Source: Nocardioides anomalus
GTDB lineage: Bacteria; Actinomycetota; Actinomycetes; Propionibacteriales; Nocardioidaceae
Length of the DNA stretch: 64,000 nt
Assembly: GCF_011046535.1 (NCBI RefSeq)
Contig: NZ_CP049257.1
Location: 1 to 64,000, forward strand
Direction of reading: 5' to 3'
Shown: one piece after another, positions 43,931 through 59,000 of the stretch
Layout of the letters: each line of letters opens with the position of its first letter
How positions within the stretch are numbered: position 1 is the first letter of the stretch
Program-made: the position numbers and the translations under genes
The notes under the pieces: model-generated
The model's database searches: none
The model's input: the letters and a program-made list of their open reading frames with translations, nothing else
Told to the model about the DNA's origin: nothing

Positions 43931-44033
43931 GGCTCTTTGCGCCTGCCCTCAGATGCTCACGCCCTGCCCGGAATGGGTGTTGATGTGGTCGGTCGGCGCG
44001 TCTCCGCTCACGAGCCCCGCATGAGGACAACTC

Positions 44034-47534
<3,501 letters not shown>

Positions 47535-47645
47535 CGGTCGGCCCCGGGGTTTCGAGACGGCGCTAGCGCGCCTCCTCAACCACCGGGGCCGGCCCCCCAC
47601 CCCCCATCACGCACCACCTAGAACAACGAGGGAAGCGAAGCCAAA
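47535..47645 (+). repeat. rpoB-rpoC spacer with GGTTTCGAGACG..CTCAACCACCGG repeat-like hairpin
   Basis: The 111-bp spacer is larger than usual. Outer arms GGCCCCGG (about 47543-47550) and CCGGGGCC (about 47582-47589) enclose GGTTTCGAGACGGCGCTAGC and CGCGCCTCCTCAACCACC, so a hairpin with an inner GGCGCTAGCGC palindrome forms. The wording resembles intergenic repeats I recall from other Nocardioides. A C-rich stretch and GAGGGAAG (ribosome site of rpoC) follow. Confidence 0.55.
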
Positions 47646-51536
<3,891 letters not shown>

Positions 51537-51545
51537 CGCCTTCCG

Positions 51546-51585
51546 CAACGGCCCCTGCTCCCTTCGTGGGGAGTGGGGGTCGTTG
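51546..51585 (+). terminator. Terminator after rpoC
   Basis: A 17-bp stem (51546-51562 with 51569-51585, three G-U pairs) and a 6-nt loop, 9 bp after the rpoC stop. Confidence 0.85.
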
Positions 51586-51629
51586 TGCTTGTCTGGGTGC
51601 TGCTTCTCGTGTTGCGGGCTCTCGGGTCC

Positions 51630-51813
51630 GGCCGCCTGTGGGCTGACCCGGCCACCGCCTGACCGCAGCCCCCTCACCGAACGCAACCGACGCCGTGTTG
51701 CACGCGGCTGCTTCCAGCGTGGTTGCGTCTCGTGTGCATGCCCCACGCCGCGGGTCTAGCGTTCGGCGAGGGGGCTGCGGTCCGGCGGGGGCCGGGTCAG
51801 CCCACAGGCGGCC
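51630..51813. repeat. Long inverted repeat, 55-bp arms, 74-nt interior
   Basis: Arms 51630-51684 and 51759-51813 match as reverse complements at 52 of 55 positions (mismatches at arm positions 25, 31 and 47). The interior holds a smaller stem, CGCAACC (51682-51688) with GGTTGCG (51721-51727), and a mini-hairpin CGTG-TTG-CACG. No convincing gene lies across it; a 103-codon frame (51695-52006) ends in a hairpin and has no homology that I recognise. Function unknown. Confidence 0.85.
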
Positions 51814-51898
51814 TGGTCTGGCGGCGGCACCGTCTCGTCTCCGCCTTCACGGGTGGGTGGGGGTGTGGTGCGGGTTGCCGCGGCCGGCGCCGCCGAGA

Positions 51899-51974
51899 AC
51901 TTGTAACGCGCAGTTATCGGATCTTCCGACCCGTTGCAACGGGTCGACAGTTCCCGTAACTGAGCGTTACAAGT
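51899..51974. repeat. Second inverted repeat with inner perfect palindrome
   Basis: Outer arms 51899-51916 and 51957-51974 match at 17 of 18 positions (ACTTGTAACGC..CAGTTA), unusually A/T-rich for this genome. A perfect 18-bp palindrome, GACCCGTTGCAACGGGTC, lies inside at 51928-51945. As RNA it would be a long two-level hairpin. It is followed 18 bp later by a terminator-like palindrome. Confidence 0.8.
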
Positions 51975-51991
51975 GCGTGGAGGCGGACCGC

Positions 51992-52017
51992 AGCGTGGCC
52001 GCCTAGGCGGCCGCGCT
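51992..52017. terminator. Terminator-like palindrome downstream of the second inverted repeat
   Basis: Arms AGCGTGGCCGCCT and AGGCGGCCGCGCT pair over 13 positions (one G-U as RNA), followed by TTCG. It could end a small untranslated RNA transcribed across 51814-52017. Confidence 0.55.
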
Positions 52018-52046
52018 TTCGTGGGCGGGGCGCAGCCTCGCCCTCA

Positions 52047-52168
52047 GCGCGCCCTCACCAGCCAGACCGGGTCCCGCTGTCAAGGACGGACCTGTCGCCG
52101 AAGGCCGCCGTCCGCCACGAAGTGGCGCGTAGCGTCCTTGACAGCGGGAGTCGGGCTGGTGAGCGCGC
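52047..52168. repeat. Third, nested inverted repeat
   Basis: Outer CTCACCAGCC (52054-52063) pairs with GGCTGGTGAG (52154-52163), and flanking GCGCGC copies extend it; inner TCCCGCTGTCAAGGAC (52072-52087) pairs perfectly over 16 bp with 52134-52149. The centre contains CGCCAC-GAA-GTGGCG. No gene seen. Confidence 0.8.
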
Positions 52169-52246
52169 GGCCGCTACGCAATTGGTCCCGCCGACCCACA
52201 GACACGGCGAAAGGCCAGCAGGAGCCCAGGTCGAGGAGGGCGACCG

Positions 52247-53170
52247 TCACAGTCCCGACGGTTCGTAGGAGAACGCGGCTGAGGCCTCCCGGATGAGCGA
52301 CGTCGCGGTCGCCAGGTTGGGGCTCGTGGACCGGCTCCGTGTGAGGTGGCGCAGGACGACCCGGCGCATGCCGAGGCCCGGGATGTCCAGGGTGTCGACG
52401 CCCTCGGCCGGGAGCGACTCCAGGGCCAGGGCGGGCGCGAGGGTGATGCCGGCTCCGGCGGCGACCAGCGCGAGGGCGTTCTGGTAGCTGAAGTAGATGT
52501 GCTGGTCCGACTCGTCGCCGCCGAGCTCGCGGCGGACGCGGCGCACGGCGGCGGCGTTGGCGGCGGAGGGGTCGAGGCCGAGCCAGGGGAGGCCGAGGCG
52601 GGTGAGGTCGACGACGTCGGCGCTGATCAGGGCACCGGTGGGGACGACGAGCTGCCAGGGCTCGTCGAGGAGGGGCACGTCGGTGGTGCCGCGCGGGGGC
52701 GTGTAGCTCTCGCCGGCGTCGAGCTCGACGATGGTGGCGTCCAGGGAGCCGGCGCGGAGCATGCGGAACAGGTCGGCGTCCTCGGCCTCGACGGTCTCGA
52801 AGCGCAGGGCGGGGTAGCGCTCGCGCCAGTCGGGGAGGGCAGGGGCGAGCACGGAGGCCAGGAACGACTGGAAGCCGCCGATGCGGATGGTGCCGGTGAC
52901 GTCGGCGTCCTCCTCGGCCAGGCGGGTGACGGCGACGGCGAGGGCGCGCTCGACGTCCTCGGCGGCCTCGGCCAGGGCCAGGCCGGCCGGGGTGAGGACG
53001 CTGCCGCTGGACGTGCGCTGCAGCAGGGTGTGGCCGGTCTCCTGCTCGAGCCGGGCCAGCTGCTGGGAGACGGCGGAGGCGGTGACGCTGAGCTCGTCGG
53101 CGGCCGCCAGCACGCCGCCGTAGCGGGCGACGGCGAGCAGGAAACGGAGCCGGCGGGGGTCGATCGTCAC
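52247..53170 (-). CDS. LysR-family transcriptional regulator
   Basis: A 307-residue LysR regulator: N-terminal helix-turn-helix (RRLRFLLAVARYGGVLAAADELSVTASAVSQQLARLEQ, key residues A-A-x-x-L-x-x-T-A-S-A-V-S-Q-Q) and a periplasmic-binding-like effector domain. GTG at 53170 is chosen because the helix-turn-helix then begins at the usual residue 5; a longer frame to 53371 crosses the divergent promoter. Its upstream region is A/T-rich and may hold the T-N11-A binding site. Divergent from the small membrane protein at 53291. Confidence 0.9.
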   Translation of the reverse strand: MTIDPRRLRFLLAVARYGGVLAAADELSVTASAVSQQLARLEQETGHTLLQRTSSGSVLTPAGLALAEAAEDVERALAVAVTRLAEEDADVTGTIRIGGFQSFLASVLAPALPDWRERYPALRFETVEAEDADLFRMLRAGSLDATIVELDAGESYTPPRGTTDVPLLDEPWQLVVPTGALISADVVDLTRLGLPWLGLDPSAANAAAVRRVRRELGGDESDQHIYFSYQNALALVAAGAGITLAPALALESLPAEGVDTLDIPGLGMRRVVLRHLTRSRSTSPNLATATSLIREASAAFSYEPSGL

Positions 53171-53290
53171 TTCAGCAACGCTAAATCCAGAGTGGAGCAG
53201 AGTGCAATTGTTCTTACTCCTCGAATACCCCACCATGGATCTCGTCGGGCCGGTGGTCGGCCACGTATGAGAGACACGAGGAACACGGAC

Positions 53291-53626
53291 ATGATCGCGG
53301 CAGCCATGGGGTGGATCGGGACCGTCGGGAGCATCAGCGCCTACGTCCTGCTGAGTCGTGGGCGCTGGCACGCCCAGTCGCTGCGCTACTCCGCCCTCAA
53401 CGGTGTCGCCGGTGTCCTGGCCGCCTCAGCCAGCGCGGTGTACGGCGCGTGGCCGAGCGTCACCTCCAACCTGCTCTGGTCGCTGATCGCCGCGCAGGCG
53501 GCGTACACCGAGCTGCGCCGCCGGCACGTGGCGCGGCTGGCCGCGGTGGTGACCCCGCTCCCGACCCTCCAGCACGACCCGGAGCCGCCGACCGGACCGC
53601 AGCCGGTCCTGGTCAGCGCCGCCTGA
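53291..53626 (+). CDS. Small membrane protein, CBU_0592-like, unknown function
   Basis: A 111-residue protein with about three membrane helices: MGWIGTVGSISAYVLLSRGRW, YSALNGVAGVLAASASAVYGAW and SNLLWSLIAAQAAYTELRRR, then a cytoplasmic Pro-rich tail. The SAYVLLSRGR...R-YxxLNxxG pattern resembles CBU_0592-type proteins. ATG at 53291 with GAGGAAC upstream; divergent LysR gene may control it. Confidence 0.75.
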   Translation: MIAAAMGWIGTVGSISAYVLLSRGRWHAQSLRYSALNGVAGVLAASASAVYGAWPSVTSNLLWSLIAAQAAYTELRRRHVARLAAVVTPLPTLQHDPEPPTGPQPVLVSAA

Positions 53627-53660
53627 GCGCTCCCCTCGCTCGCCCGCTCCGGGCCTCGAC

Positions 53661-53697
53661 ACGGCCCCCGCCAGCATCCCCCGCTGTCGGGGGCCGT
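53661..53697. terminator. Bidirectional terminator
   Basis: Perfect stem ACGGCCCCCG/CGGGGGCCGT with a 17-nt loop, between the convergent small membrane protein and marR genes. Confidence 0.7.
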
Positions 53698-53729
53698 CCT
53701 CTGTCCGCCTGGTGCGGAGACGGAGCGGG

Positions 53730-54173
53730 TCAGGCCCGCTCGCGCTGCTCCTCGTCGAGCTCGCGCAGCCGCCGGAGCGCGGGCAGGGCGGCCTCCAGGC
53801 TGGCCCGATCGTCGGGCGAGAGCTGGTCGACGAGCTCGGCCACGGACGCGGTGCCCAGCCGGCGCCGCTCGCGCAACGTGTCGGTGCCGGCGTCGGTGAG
53901 CGCCACCAGGGCGGCCCGCTTGTCGGTCGGGTCGTCGCGGCGCTCGACGTACCCCGCCCTCTCCAGCCCGGTGACCAGGGACGTCATGGACGGCTGCGAG
54001 ACGCCCTGGACTCCGGCCAGGTCGGTGACCCGGCGCGGGCCGGTCCGCTCGAGGGTGGCCAGGGTCGAGATCGCGGTGAGGCCGACCGCGCGGGGTGCGC
54101 GCCGCACCACGGTGGCGCCGAGGGCGTAGAGCGCCTCGGCGACCGGGCGGGTGGTGCGCGTCGTCGAGGTCAC
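53730..54173 (-). CDS. MarR-family transcriptional regulator
   Basis: A 147-residue winged-helix repressor: RRVTDLAGVQGVSQPSMTSLVTGLERAGYVERRDDPTDKRAALV region (helix-turn-helix with the DxRxxxV wing: DPTDKRAALVALT). GTG at 54173. Divergent from an MFS efflux gene with 58 bp between starts and a palindrome in the efflux promoter, so it probably represses the pump. Confidence 0.92.
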   Translation of the reverse strand: MTSTTRTTRPVAEALYALGATVVRRAPRAVGLTAISTLATLERTGPRRVTDLAGVQGVSQPSMTSLVTGLERAGYVERRDDPTDKRAALVALTDAGTDTLRERRRLGTASVAELVDQLSPDDRASLEAALPALRRLRELDEEQRERA

Positions 54174-54195
54174 ACCGATCAGCCTACCGGGTGCA

Positions 54196-54231
54196 TTGAG
54201 GCTCTATATAGATGACCTATACAATCGAGTC
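54196..54231 (+). promoter_or_regulatory. Promoter of the MFS gene with embedded MarR operator
   Basis: TTGAGG (54196-54201), an 18-bp spacer and TACAAT (54220-54225) with 6 nt to the ATG, so leaderless. The inverted repeat TATAG-ATGAC-CTATA (54207-54221) sits in the spacer and overlaps the -10 box, the ideal place for MarR repression. Confidence 0.65.
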
Positions 54232-55527
54232 ATGGCCGCGACCCACTCTCACCACGCGCACGTCCCCGAGGCGACCGGCGGAGCCTTCCGCCAGCCGAAG
54301 GCGGTCTGGGCCGTGGCGTTCGCCTGCGTCATCTCGTTCATGGGCATCGGCCTGGTCGACCCGATCCTGCCGTCGCTGGCCTCCTCGCTGCAGGCCACGC
54401 CGTCGCAGGTGACGCTGCTGTTCACCAGCTACCTCGTCGTCACCGCGGTGGCGATGCTGGTCACGGGCTGGGTCTCGAGCCGGATCGGGGCCAAGCGCAC
54501 GCTGCTCACCGGCCTGGTGCTCATCGTGGTCTTCTCCTTCATCGCCGGCGCGAGCGGCAGCATCGGCCAGATCGTCGGCTTCCGCGCCGGGTGGGGGCTG
54601 GGCAACGCGCTGTTCATCGCCACCTCGCTCGCGGTCATCGTCAGCTCGGCCAGCGGCGGGTTCGCCGGAGCGATCGTGCTCTACGAGACCGCGCTGGGCG
54701 TCGGCATCGCGACCGGCCCGCTCCTCGGCGGCCTGCTCGGGAACGTCAGCTGGCGCGGCCCGTTCTTCGGCGTCTCGGTCCTCATGCTCATCGCGCTCAT
54801 CGCCACCGCGGTGCTGGTGCCGAGCAGCCCCGCGCCCGAGCAGAAGTCGTCGATCAGCGAGCCCATCAAGGCGCTGCGGCACCGGGCGCTGGCGACGACC
54901 AGCGTCACCGGCCTGCTCTACAACTGGGCCTTCTTCACCATCCTCGGCTACGCGCCGTTCCTCATGGACCTCTCGCCGATCCAGCTGGGCTTCGTCTTCT
55001 TCGGCTGGGGCATCCTGGTCGCGCTGTTCGCGGTCTTCGGCGCCCCCTTCTTCAAGGCGCGGCTCGGCACGCCGGTCACGCTGTACGCCGCGTTCACGGT
55101 GATGGCCGCCGTCTCGCTGGTGATCGGGCTGTTCCCGGACCACCGCAACGTAGTGATCGTCGCGGTCATTGCCTCGGGCGTGGTCATCGGCCTCAACAAC
55201 ACCCTCGTCACCACCGCGGTCATGAGCATCGCCCCGGTCCCGCGCCCGGTGGCCTCGGCGACCTACGGCTTCGTGCGGTTCATCGGCGGCGGCCTCGCGC
55301 CGTACGCCGCGGGCAAGCTGGTCGAGCACTACAGCGCCCACGTGCCCTTCATCATCGGCGCGGCCGCCGTGCTCGTCGCCGGCCTGGTCCTCAGCACCGT
55401 GCACCGCACCCTGGTCGAGGCCGACGCGGCCGACGGCCACGGGGGCGAGGACGCGGTCGACGAGGTGCCGGCCGTCGAGGAGGAGGCGATCCTCGTCGAG
55501 GAGGAGCTCCAGCGTGACGCCCGGTAG
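54232..55527 (+). CDS. MFS efflux transporter
   Basis: A 431-residue transporter with about 12 membrane helices. VWAVAFACVISFMGIGLVDPILPSLASSLQA opens helix 1, GWVSSRIGAKRTLLTG is the A-motif between helices 2 and 3, and a motif-C-like GVGIATGPLLGGLLG lies in helix 5. Typical of drug/H+ antiporters. The C-terminal 40 residues form a Glu/Asp-rich cytoplasmic tail. ATG at 54232, supported by the -10 box; a longer frame has no conserved sequence. Confidence 0.93.
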   Translation: MAATHSHHAHVPEATGGAFRQPKAVWAVAFACVISFMGIGLVDPILPSLASSLQATPSQVTLLFTSYLVVTAVAMLVTGWVSSRIGAKRTLLTGLVLIVVFSFIAGASGSIGQIVGFRAGWGLGNALFIATSLAVIVSSASGGFAGAIVLYETALGVGIATGPLLGGLLGNVSWRGPFFGVSVLMLIALIATAVLVPSSPAPEQKSSISEPIKALRHRALATTSVTGLLYNWAFFTILGYAPFLMDLSPIQLGFVFFGWGILVALFAVFGAPFFKARLGTPVTLYAAFTVMAAVSLVIGLFPDHRNVVIVAVIASGVVIGLNNTLVTTAVMSIAPVPRPVASATYGFVRFIGGGLAPYAAGKLVEHYSAHVPFIIGAAAVLVAGLVLSTVHRTLVEADAADGHGGEDAVDEVPAVEEEAILVEEELQRDAR

Positions 55528-55596
55528 GCCCGGCAATTCTCAGCCAGAACTCAGCCCCGACGGCAACCCGGGCTCGTCCATGAGGGTCACACTTCC

Positions 55597-56091
55597 GTGA
55601 TGATCCTCAAGCTGATGGTGGCCGGCGCAGCCGTGGCCGGCGCCCTGACCACGGTGGCGCCCGCGCAGGCGGCGACCACCCCTGAGTGCGACAACGGCAA
55701 CGTGACCGCGTCCTACCGCGGCGGCGAGGGCGCGACCAGCCACGTCTACGGGCGCATCGTGCTCAAGAACACCTCCGATGAGACCTGCACGGTGCAGGGG
55801 TACGGCGGGCTCTCCTACGTCGGCGGCGGCAAGGGCAAGCAGGTCGGCGCCGCCGCCGACCGAACGCCGAGCCGTACCCCGAAGGTGACGCTCGCGCCGG
55901 GCGAGAAGGTGGCCCAGCAGGTCGTCGAGACCTCCACCGGCCCCTACTCCAAGAAGCAGTGCCGGCCCATGCCGGTGGACGGCTTCCGCGTCTACGTCCC
56001 CGACGAGACCCGCTCGCAGTTCATCGCGCACCCCACCACCGGCTGCGCGAACCCTGCGGTGCACCTGCTGGCGCACAAGGCGTTCCACTAG
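55597..56091 (+). CDS. Secreted DUF4232-type protein
   Basis: A 164-residue exported protein. Signal peptide residues 1-27 (LMVAGAAVAGALTTVAPAQA, cleavage after AQA). The mature beta-domain contains GRIVLKNTSDETCTVQGYGGLSYVGG and PKVTLAPGEKVAQQV, typical of DUF4232, with four cysteines likely in two disulfides. Function unknown. GTG at 55597; an ATG at 55600 is equally possible. Confidence 0.85.
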   Translation: MMILKLMVAGAAVAGALTTVAPAQAATTPECDNGNVTASYRGGEGATSHVYGRIVLKNTSDETCTVQGYGGLSYVGGGKGKQVGAAADRTPSRTPKVTLAPGEKVAQQVVETSTGPYSKKQCRPMPVDGFRVYVPDETRSQFIAHPTTGCANPAVHLLAHKAFH

Positions 56092-56128
56092 CCGATGAGT
56101 CCGGGCGTCGCGGGCGGTCGGGACGGTC

Positions 56129-56605
56129 ATGACCGACCTCGACCAGCAGGCCCGCGACGTCCTGGACTCGGTGCGCTACGTCGTGCTCGCCACCCTCGAC
56201 GAGGACGGTCGACCCCGCACGTCGCCGGTGTACTTCACCCCCGACCGCTACGCCCGCCTCTACTGGGTCTCCCACCCCGACACCCACCACTGCGCCAACC
56301 TGCGCCGTGACGCCAGGGCCAGCGGTGTCGTCTTCGACTCGACCCGGCCGCCCGGACAGGGCGAGGCCGTCTACGTCACCGGGACCGCGCGCGAGGTCGG
56401 CGCCGCCGAGCTCGACGCGCACGTGCCGGTCGCCTTCGACCCGGCCCGGGGCGCGCGCCGCTTCGAGCCCGAGGAGCTCTCCGGCGACGCGGACCTGCGG
56501 CTGTGGGTCCTCGAGCTGGAGGACGTCGAGGTCCACGTGCCGGCCGGCCACCCCGAGCTCGGCACCGGCCGGGACCGCCGGGTGCCGGTCGACCCACGGG
56601 TGTGA
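56129..56605 (+). CDS. PPOX/FMN- or F420-binding split-barrel oxidoreductase
   Basis: A 158-residue pyridoxamine-phosphate-oxidase-like barrel: VLDSVRYVVLATLDEDGRPRTSPVYF opens the flavin-binding barrel, followed by RLYWVSHPDTHHCANLRRD and GEAVYVTGTAREV. Actinobacterial members often use F420 and have unknown substrates. ATG at 56129. Confidence 0.85.
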   Translation: MTDLDQQARDVLDSVRYVVLATLDEDGRPRTSPVYFTPDRYARLYWVSHPDTHHCANLRRDARASGVVFDSTRPPGQGEAVYVTGTAREVGAAELDAHVPVAFDPARGARRFEPEELSGDADLRLWVLELEDVEVHVPAGHPELGTGRDRRVPVDPRV

Positions 56606-56636
56606 CTCGCCTCACCCCTCCGGGTACCGCCGCGCC

Positions 56637-56918
56637 ATGAGCGAGCAGCGCGGGGAGCGGGACGAGGAGTCCCGGGAGCAGGGCGAGGCCGAGGAGGCCG
56701 AGCAGGAAGGGGCCCGCCAGCCGGGCGCCGACCCCGAGGAGGCCGACGAGATCGCGGCGGACCGCGAGGAGCGCCTCGACCCCGACAACCGGCCGGAGAA
56801 CGTGGAGGTGGACAACACCGACCGCGACTTCGACGCGGAGAAGGGGATGTTCACCGATTCCGAGGGCTACGAGCAGGCCGAGGAGCGGTTCCCCCCGCCC
56901 GGCGAGCAGGGCGTCTGA
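56637..56918 (+). CDS. Small acidic hydrophilic protein, unknown function
   Basis: A 93-residue protein with about 40% Asp/Glu and no hydrophobic segment; likely disordered. Residues 1-40 are EQRGERDEESREQGEAEE-type repeats, then NRPENVEVDNTDRDFDAEKG and GYEQAEERFPPPGE. The C-terminal half looks conserved rather than random. ATG at 56637. Confidence 0.72.
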   Translation: MSEQRGERDEESREQGEAEEAEQEGARQPGADPEEADEIAADREERLDPDNRPENVEVDNTDRDFDAEKGMFTDSEGYEQAEERFPPPGEQGV

Positions 56919-56955
56919 TGCACGCCCGCTTCGGGTCGCCTGAGACACTGGAGGG

Positions 56956-58197
56956 GTGACCGACCCGCCCACCTCGACCGACGTCCTGGTCGTCGGCGCC
57001 GGCCCTGCGGGCAGTGCCGCGGCGGCGTGGGCGGCGCGCGGTGGGGCCGAGGTGGTCCTGGCCGACGCGGCGGTCTTCCCGCGCGACAAGACCTGCGGTG
57101 ACGGGCTCACCCCCCGTGCGGTGGGCGAGCTCCAGCGGCTCGGTCTCGAGGACTGGCTGCGCGCGCACACGGTCAACCAGGGGCTGCGCGCCCACGGCTT
57201 CGGCCAGACCCTGCTGCTGCCGTGGCCCGGCGGCGGCGAGCTGCCGGACTGGGGCTCCGCGGTGGCCCGCACCGAGCTCGACGACCACCTGCGCACCACC
57301 GCGATCAAGGCCGGCGCGACGGCGCTGGACGGCGCCCGCGCGGTCGACGTGCGCCGCTCGGGCGACCGGGTCGAGGCCGTGGTGTTCAAGACCGACGACG
57401 GCCCGGTCGAGATCGGCTGCCGCTCGCTCGTGGTGGCCGACGGGGTGCGCAGCCCGCTGGGCAAGGTGCTCGGCCGGGAGTGGCACCGCGACACCGTCTA
57501 CGGGGTGGCCGGTCGCTCCTACCTCACCAGCGCCATGAGCGACGACCCGTGGATCAGCAGCCACCTCGAGCTGCGCGACCAGGCCGGCACGGTGCTGTCG
57601 GGGTACGGCTGGATCTTCCCGCTCGGCACCGGCGAGGTGAACCTCGGCGTCGGCACCCTGGCCACCAGCAAGCGGCCGGCCGACCTGGCCATCAAGCCGC
57701 TCATGGGCCAGTACGCCGAGCTGCGCCGCGAGGAGTTCCAGCTCGACGGCGACCTCCGCGCGCCGACCAGCGCGCTGCTGCCCATGGGCGGTGCCGTGTC
57801 GGGCGTCGCCGGCCCCAACTGGGCGCTCATCGGCGATGCCGCCGGGTGCGTGAACCCGCTCAACGGCGAGGGCATCGACTACGGCCTGGAGACCGGTCGC
57901 CTGGTCGCCGACGTGATCGCCGCGGGTGGCTCGCTGGAGACGGCGTGGCCGGCGCTGCTGCGCGAGCACTACGGCGAGGCCTTCTCCATCGCCCGCCGCC
58001 TGGCCGGGCTGGTGACCGTCCCGGGCCTGCTCAAGACCCTCGGCCCGGCCGGCATGCGCAGCGACTGGCTGATGACGCTGGCCCTGCGCTGGATGGGCAA
58101 CCTGGTGACCGACGAGGACCGCGACCGCGCCGCGCGCGTGTGGCGCTGGGCCGGTCGCCGCTCGATCGCCCGGGACGCCCGCCCGCCGTTCAGCTGA
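56956..58197 (+). CDS. Geranylgeranyl-reductase-family FAD oxidoreductase (MenJ-like)
   Basis: A 413-residue flavoprotein: FAD-binding VLVVGAGPAGSAAAAWAARGG, TCGDGLTPRAVGELQRLG (the GGR CGDGLTPRA signature) and the second FAD site LIGDAAGCVNPLNGEGIDYGLETGR. In mycobacteria the close relative MenJ (Rv0561c) saturates one isoprene unit of menaquinone; this gene may do the same or act on carotenoid or archaeal-type lipids. GTG at 56956, with a GACACT-N6-GTG arrangement. Followed by an acyltransferase gene. Confidence 0.9.
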   Translation: MTDPPTSTDVLVVGAGPAGSAAAAWAARGGAEVVLADAAVFPRDKTCGDGLTPRAVGELQRLGLEDWLRAHTVNQGLRAHGFGQTLLLPWPGGGELPDWGSAVARTELDDHLRTTAIKAGATALDGARAVDVRRSGDRVEAVVFKTDDGPVEIGCRSLVVADGVRSPLGKVLGREWHRDTVYGVAGRSYLTSAMSDDPWISSHLELRDQAGTVLSGYGWIFPLGTGEVNLGVGTLATSKRPADLAIKPLMGQYAELRREEFQLDGDLRAPTSALLPMGGAVSGVAGPNWALIGDAAGCVNPLNGEGIDYGLETGRLVADVIAAGGSLETAWPALLREHYGEAFSIARRLAGLVTVPGLLKTLGPAGMRSDWLMTLALRWMGNLVTDEDRDRAARVWRWAGRRSIARDARPPFS

Positions 58198-58216
58198 GCG
58201 GCTCCGGACCACCACC

Positions 58217-58990
58217 GTGAGCGACCGGCTCTACCGCGGCGTCATCGCCGGCGGCCGTGGCCTGCTGCGGGCGCTCCGGCTCTCGGTGCGCAGCGCCGGC
58301 CAGGAGCACGTCCCGCTCGAGGGTCCCGTGGTGCTGGCCAGCAACCACGTGTCGTTCCCCGACTTCGTCTTCGTCCAGCAGGCGCTGCTGGGTCGCCGAC
58401 TCGTCCGTTTCCTGTGCCGCCACGAGATCTGGGACTCGCCCGTCGGCTGGGCCATGGACCGGATGCAGCACGTCCCGGTCGACCGCGAGGCCCCCGCCGC
58501 GGCGTACCTCCGCGCCCGGGCGTTGCTGCGGGCCGGCGAGCCGGTCTGCGTGTTCCCCGAGGGCGGCATCTCCGCGGCGTACGTCGTGCGCGCGCTCATG
58601 CCCGGCGCCGTCGCCCTGGCCGAGGAGACCGGCGCCCCGCTGGTGCCCGTCAGCGTCTGGGGCGGCCAGCGGCTGTGGCCGCAGCGGCGTGAGCTCGACG
58701 GTCCGTTCCCGCGCCCGACGATCACCCGCGGCCGGCTGGTGGACGTGCGCTTCCGCCCGCCCCTGGCGCTCACCGGCGACCGGGCCGAGGACGTGCGGCG
58801 GCTCGGCCGGACGCTGCAGGAGGGCCTCGAAGAGCTCCAGCGGCTGCCCGAGCACCGACCCCGGCCGGGGGAGTGGGCGCCGTGGCACCCCGCCCACCTC
58901 GGCGGCCACGCGGTCGAGCGCACCGCGTCGTTCGCGCTGGACGGGATGCCCCGCGCGGCCGTCGTCCCGGACTGGGGACCACCCCCTTAG
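58217..58990 (+). CDS. 1-acyl-glycerol-3-phosphate acyltransferase-like (PlsC family)
   Basis: A 257-residue acyltransferase. Motif I NHVSFPD (H and D catalytic, near residue 43), motif III FPEGGIS, and the motif IV-like PLVPVSVWG are intact. It transfers acyl chains to lysophosphatidate or a related acceptor at the membrane. GTG start at 58217, 19 bp after the GGR gene, so possibly cotranscribed. Confidence 0.9.
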   Translation: MSDRLYRGVIAGGRGLLRALRLSVRSAGQEHVPLEGPVVLASNHVSFPDFVFVQQALLGRRLVRFLCRHEIWDSPVGWAMDRMQHVPVDREAPAAAYLRARALLRAGEPVCVFPEGGISAAYVVRALMPGAVALAEETGAPLVPVSVWGGQRLWPQRRELDGPFPRPTITRGRLVDVRFRPPLALTGDRAEDVRRLGRTLQEGLEELQRLPEHRPRPGEWAPWHPAHLGGHAVERTASFALDGMPRAAVVPDWGPPP

Positions 58991-59000
58991 GTTGGACGCC
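58988..59000 (+). promoter_or_regulatory. Leaderless promoter of the Nudix gene (TAGGTT, 7 nt to GTG)
   Basis: TAGGTT at 58988-58993, then 7 nt and the GTG. It overlaps the PlsC stop codon. Confidence 0.55.

Larger units (their letters stand above)
51537..52246. other. Gene desert after rpoC holding three hairpin structures
   Basis: About 700 bp with no credible coding sequence on either strand. It contains the rpoC terminator, the three inverted repeats listed separately, and a terminator-like palindrome. rpsL-rpsG-fusA-tuf, which usually follow rpoC, are absent from the rest of the window. Confidence 0.75.

Noticed and set aside
51630..51813. Reading the 55-bp repeat as insertion-sequence ends
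   Set aside because: The 74-nt interior cannot encode a transposase and no target-site duplication is visible; a miniature element remains possible.
51695..52006. A possible 103-codon gene in the desert after rpoC
   Set aside because: It crosses two inverted repeats, ends within a terminator-like palindrome, is Arg/Ala-rich and lacks a ribosome site.
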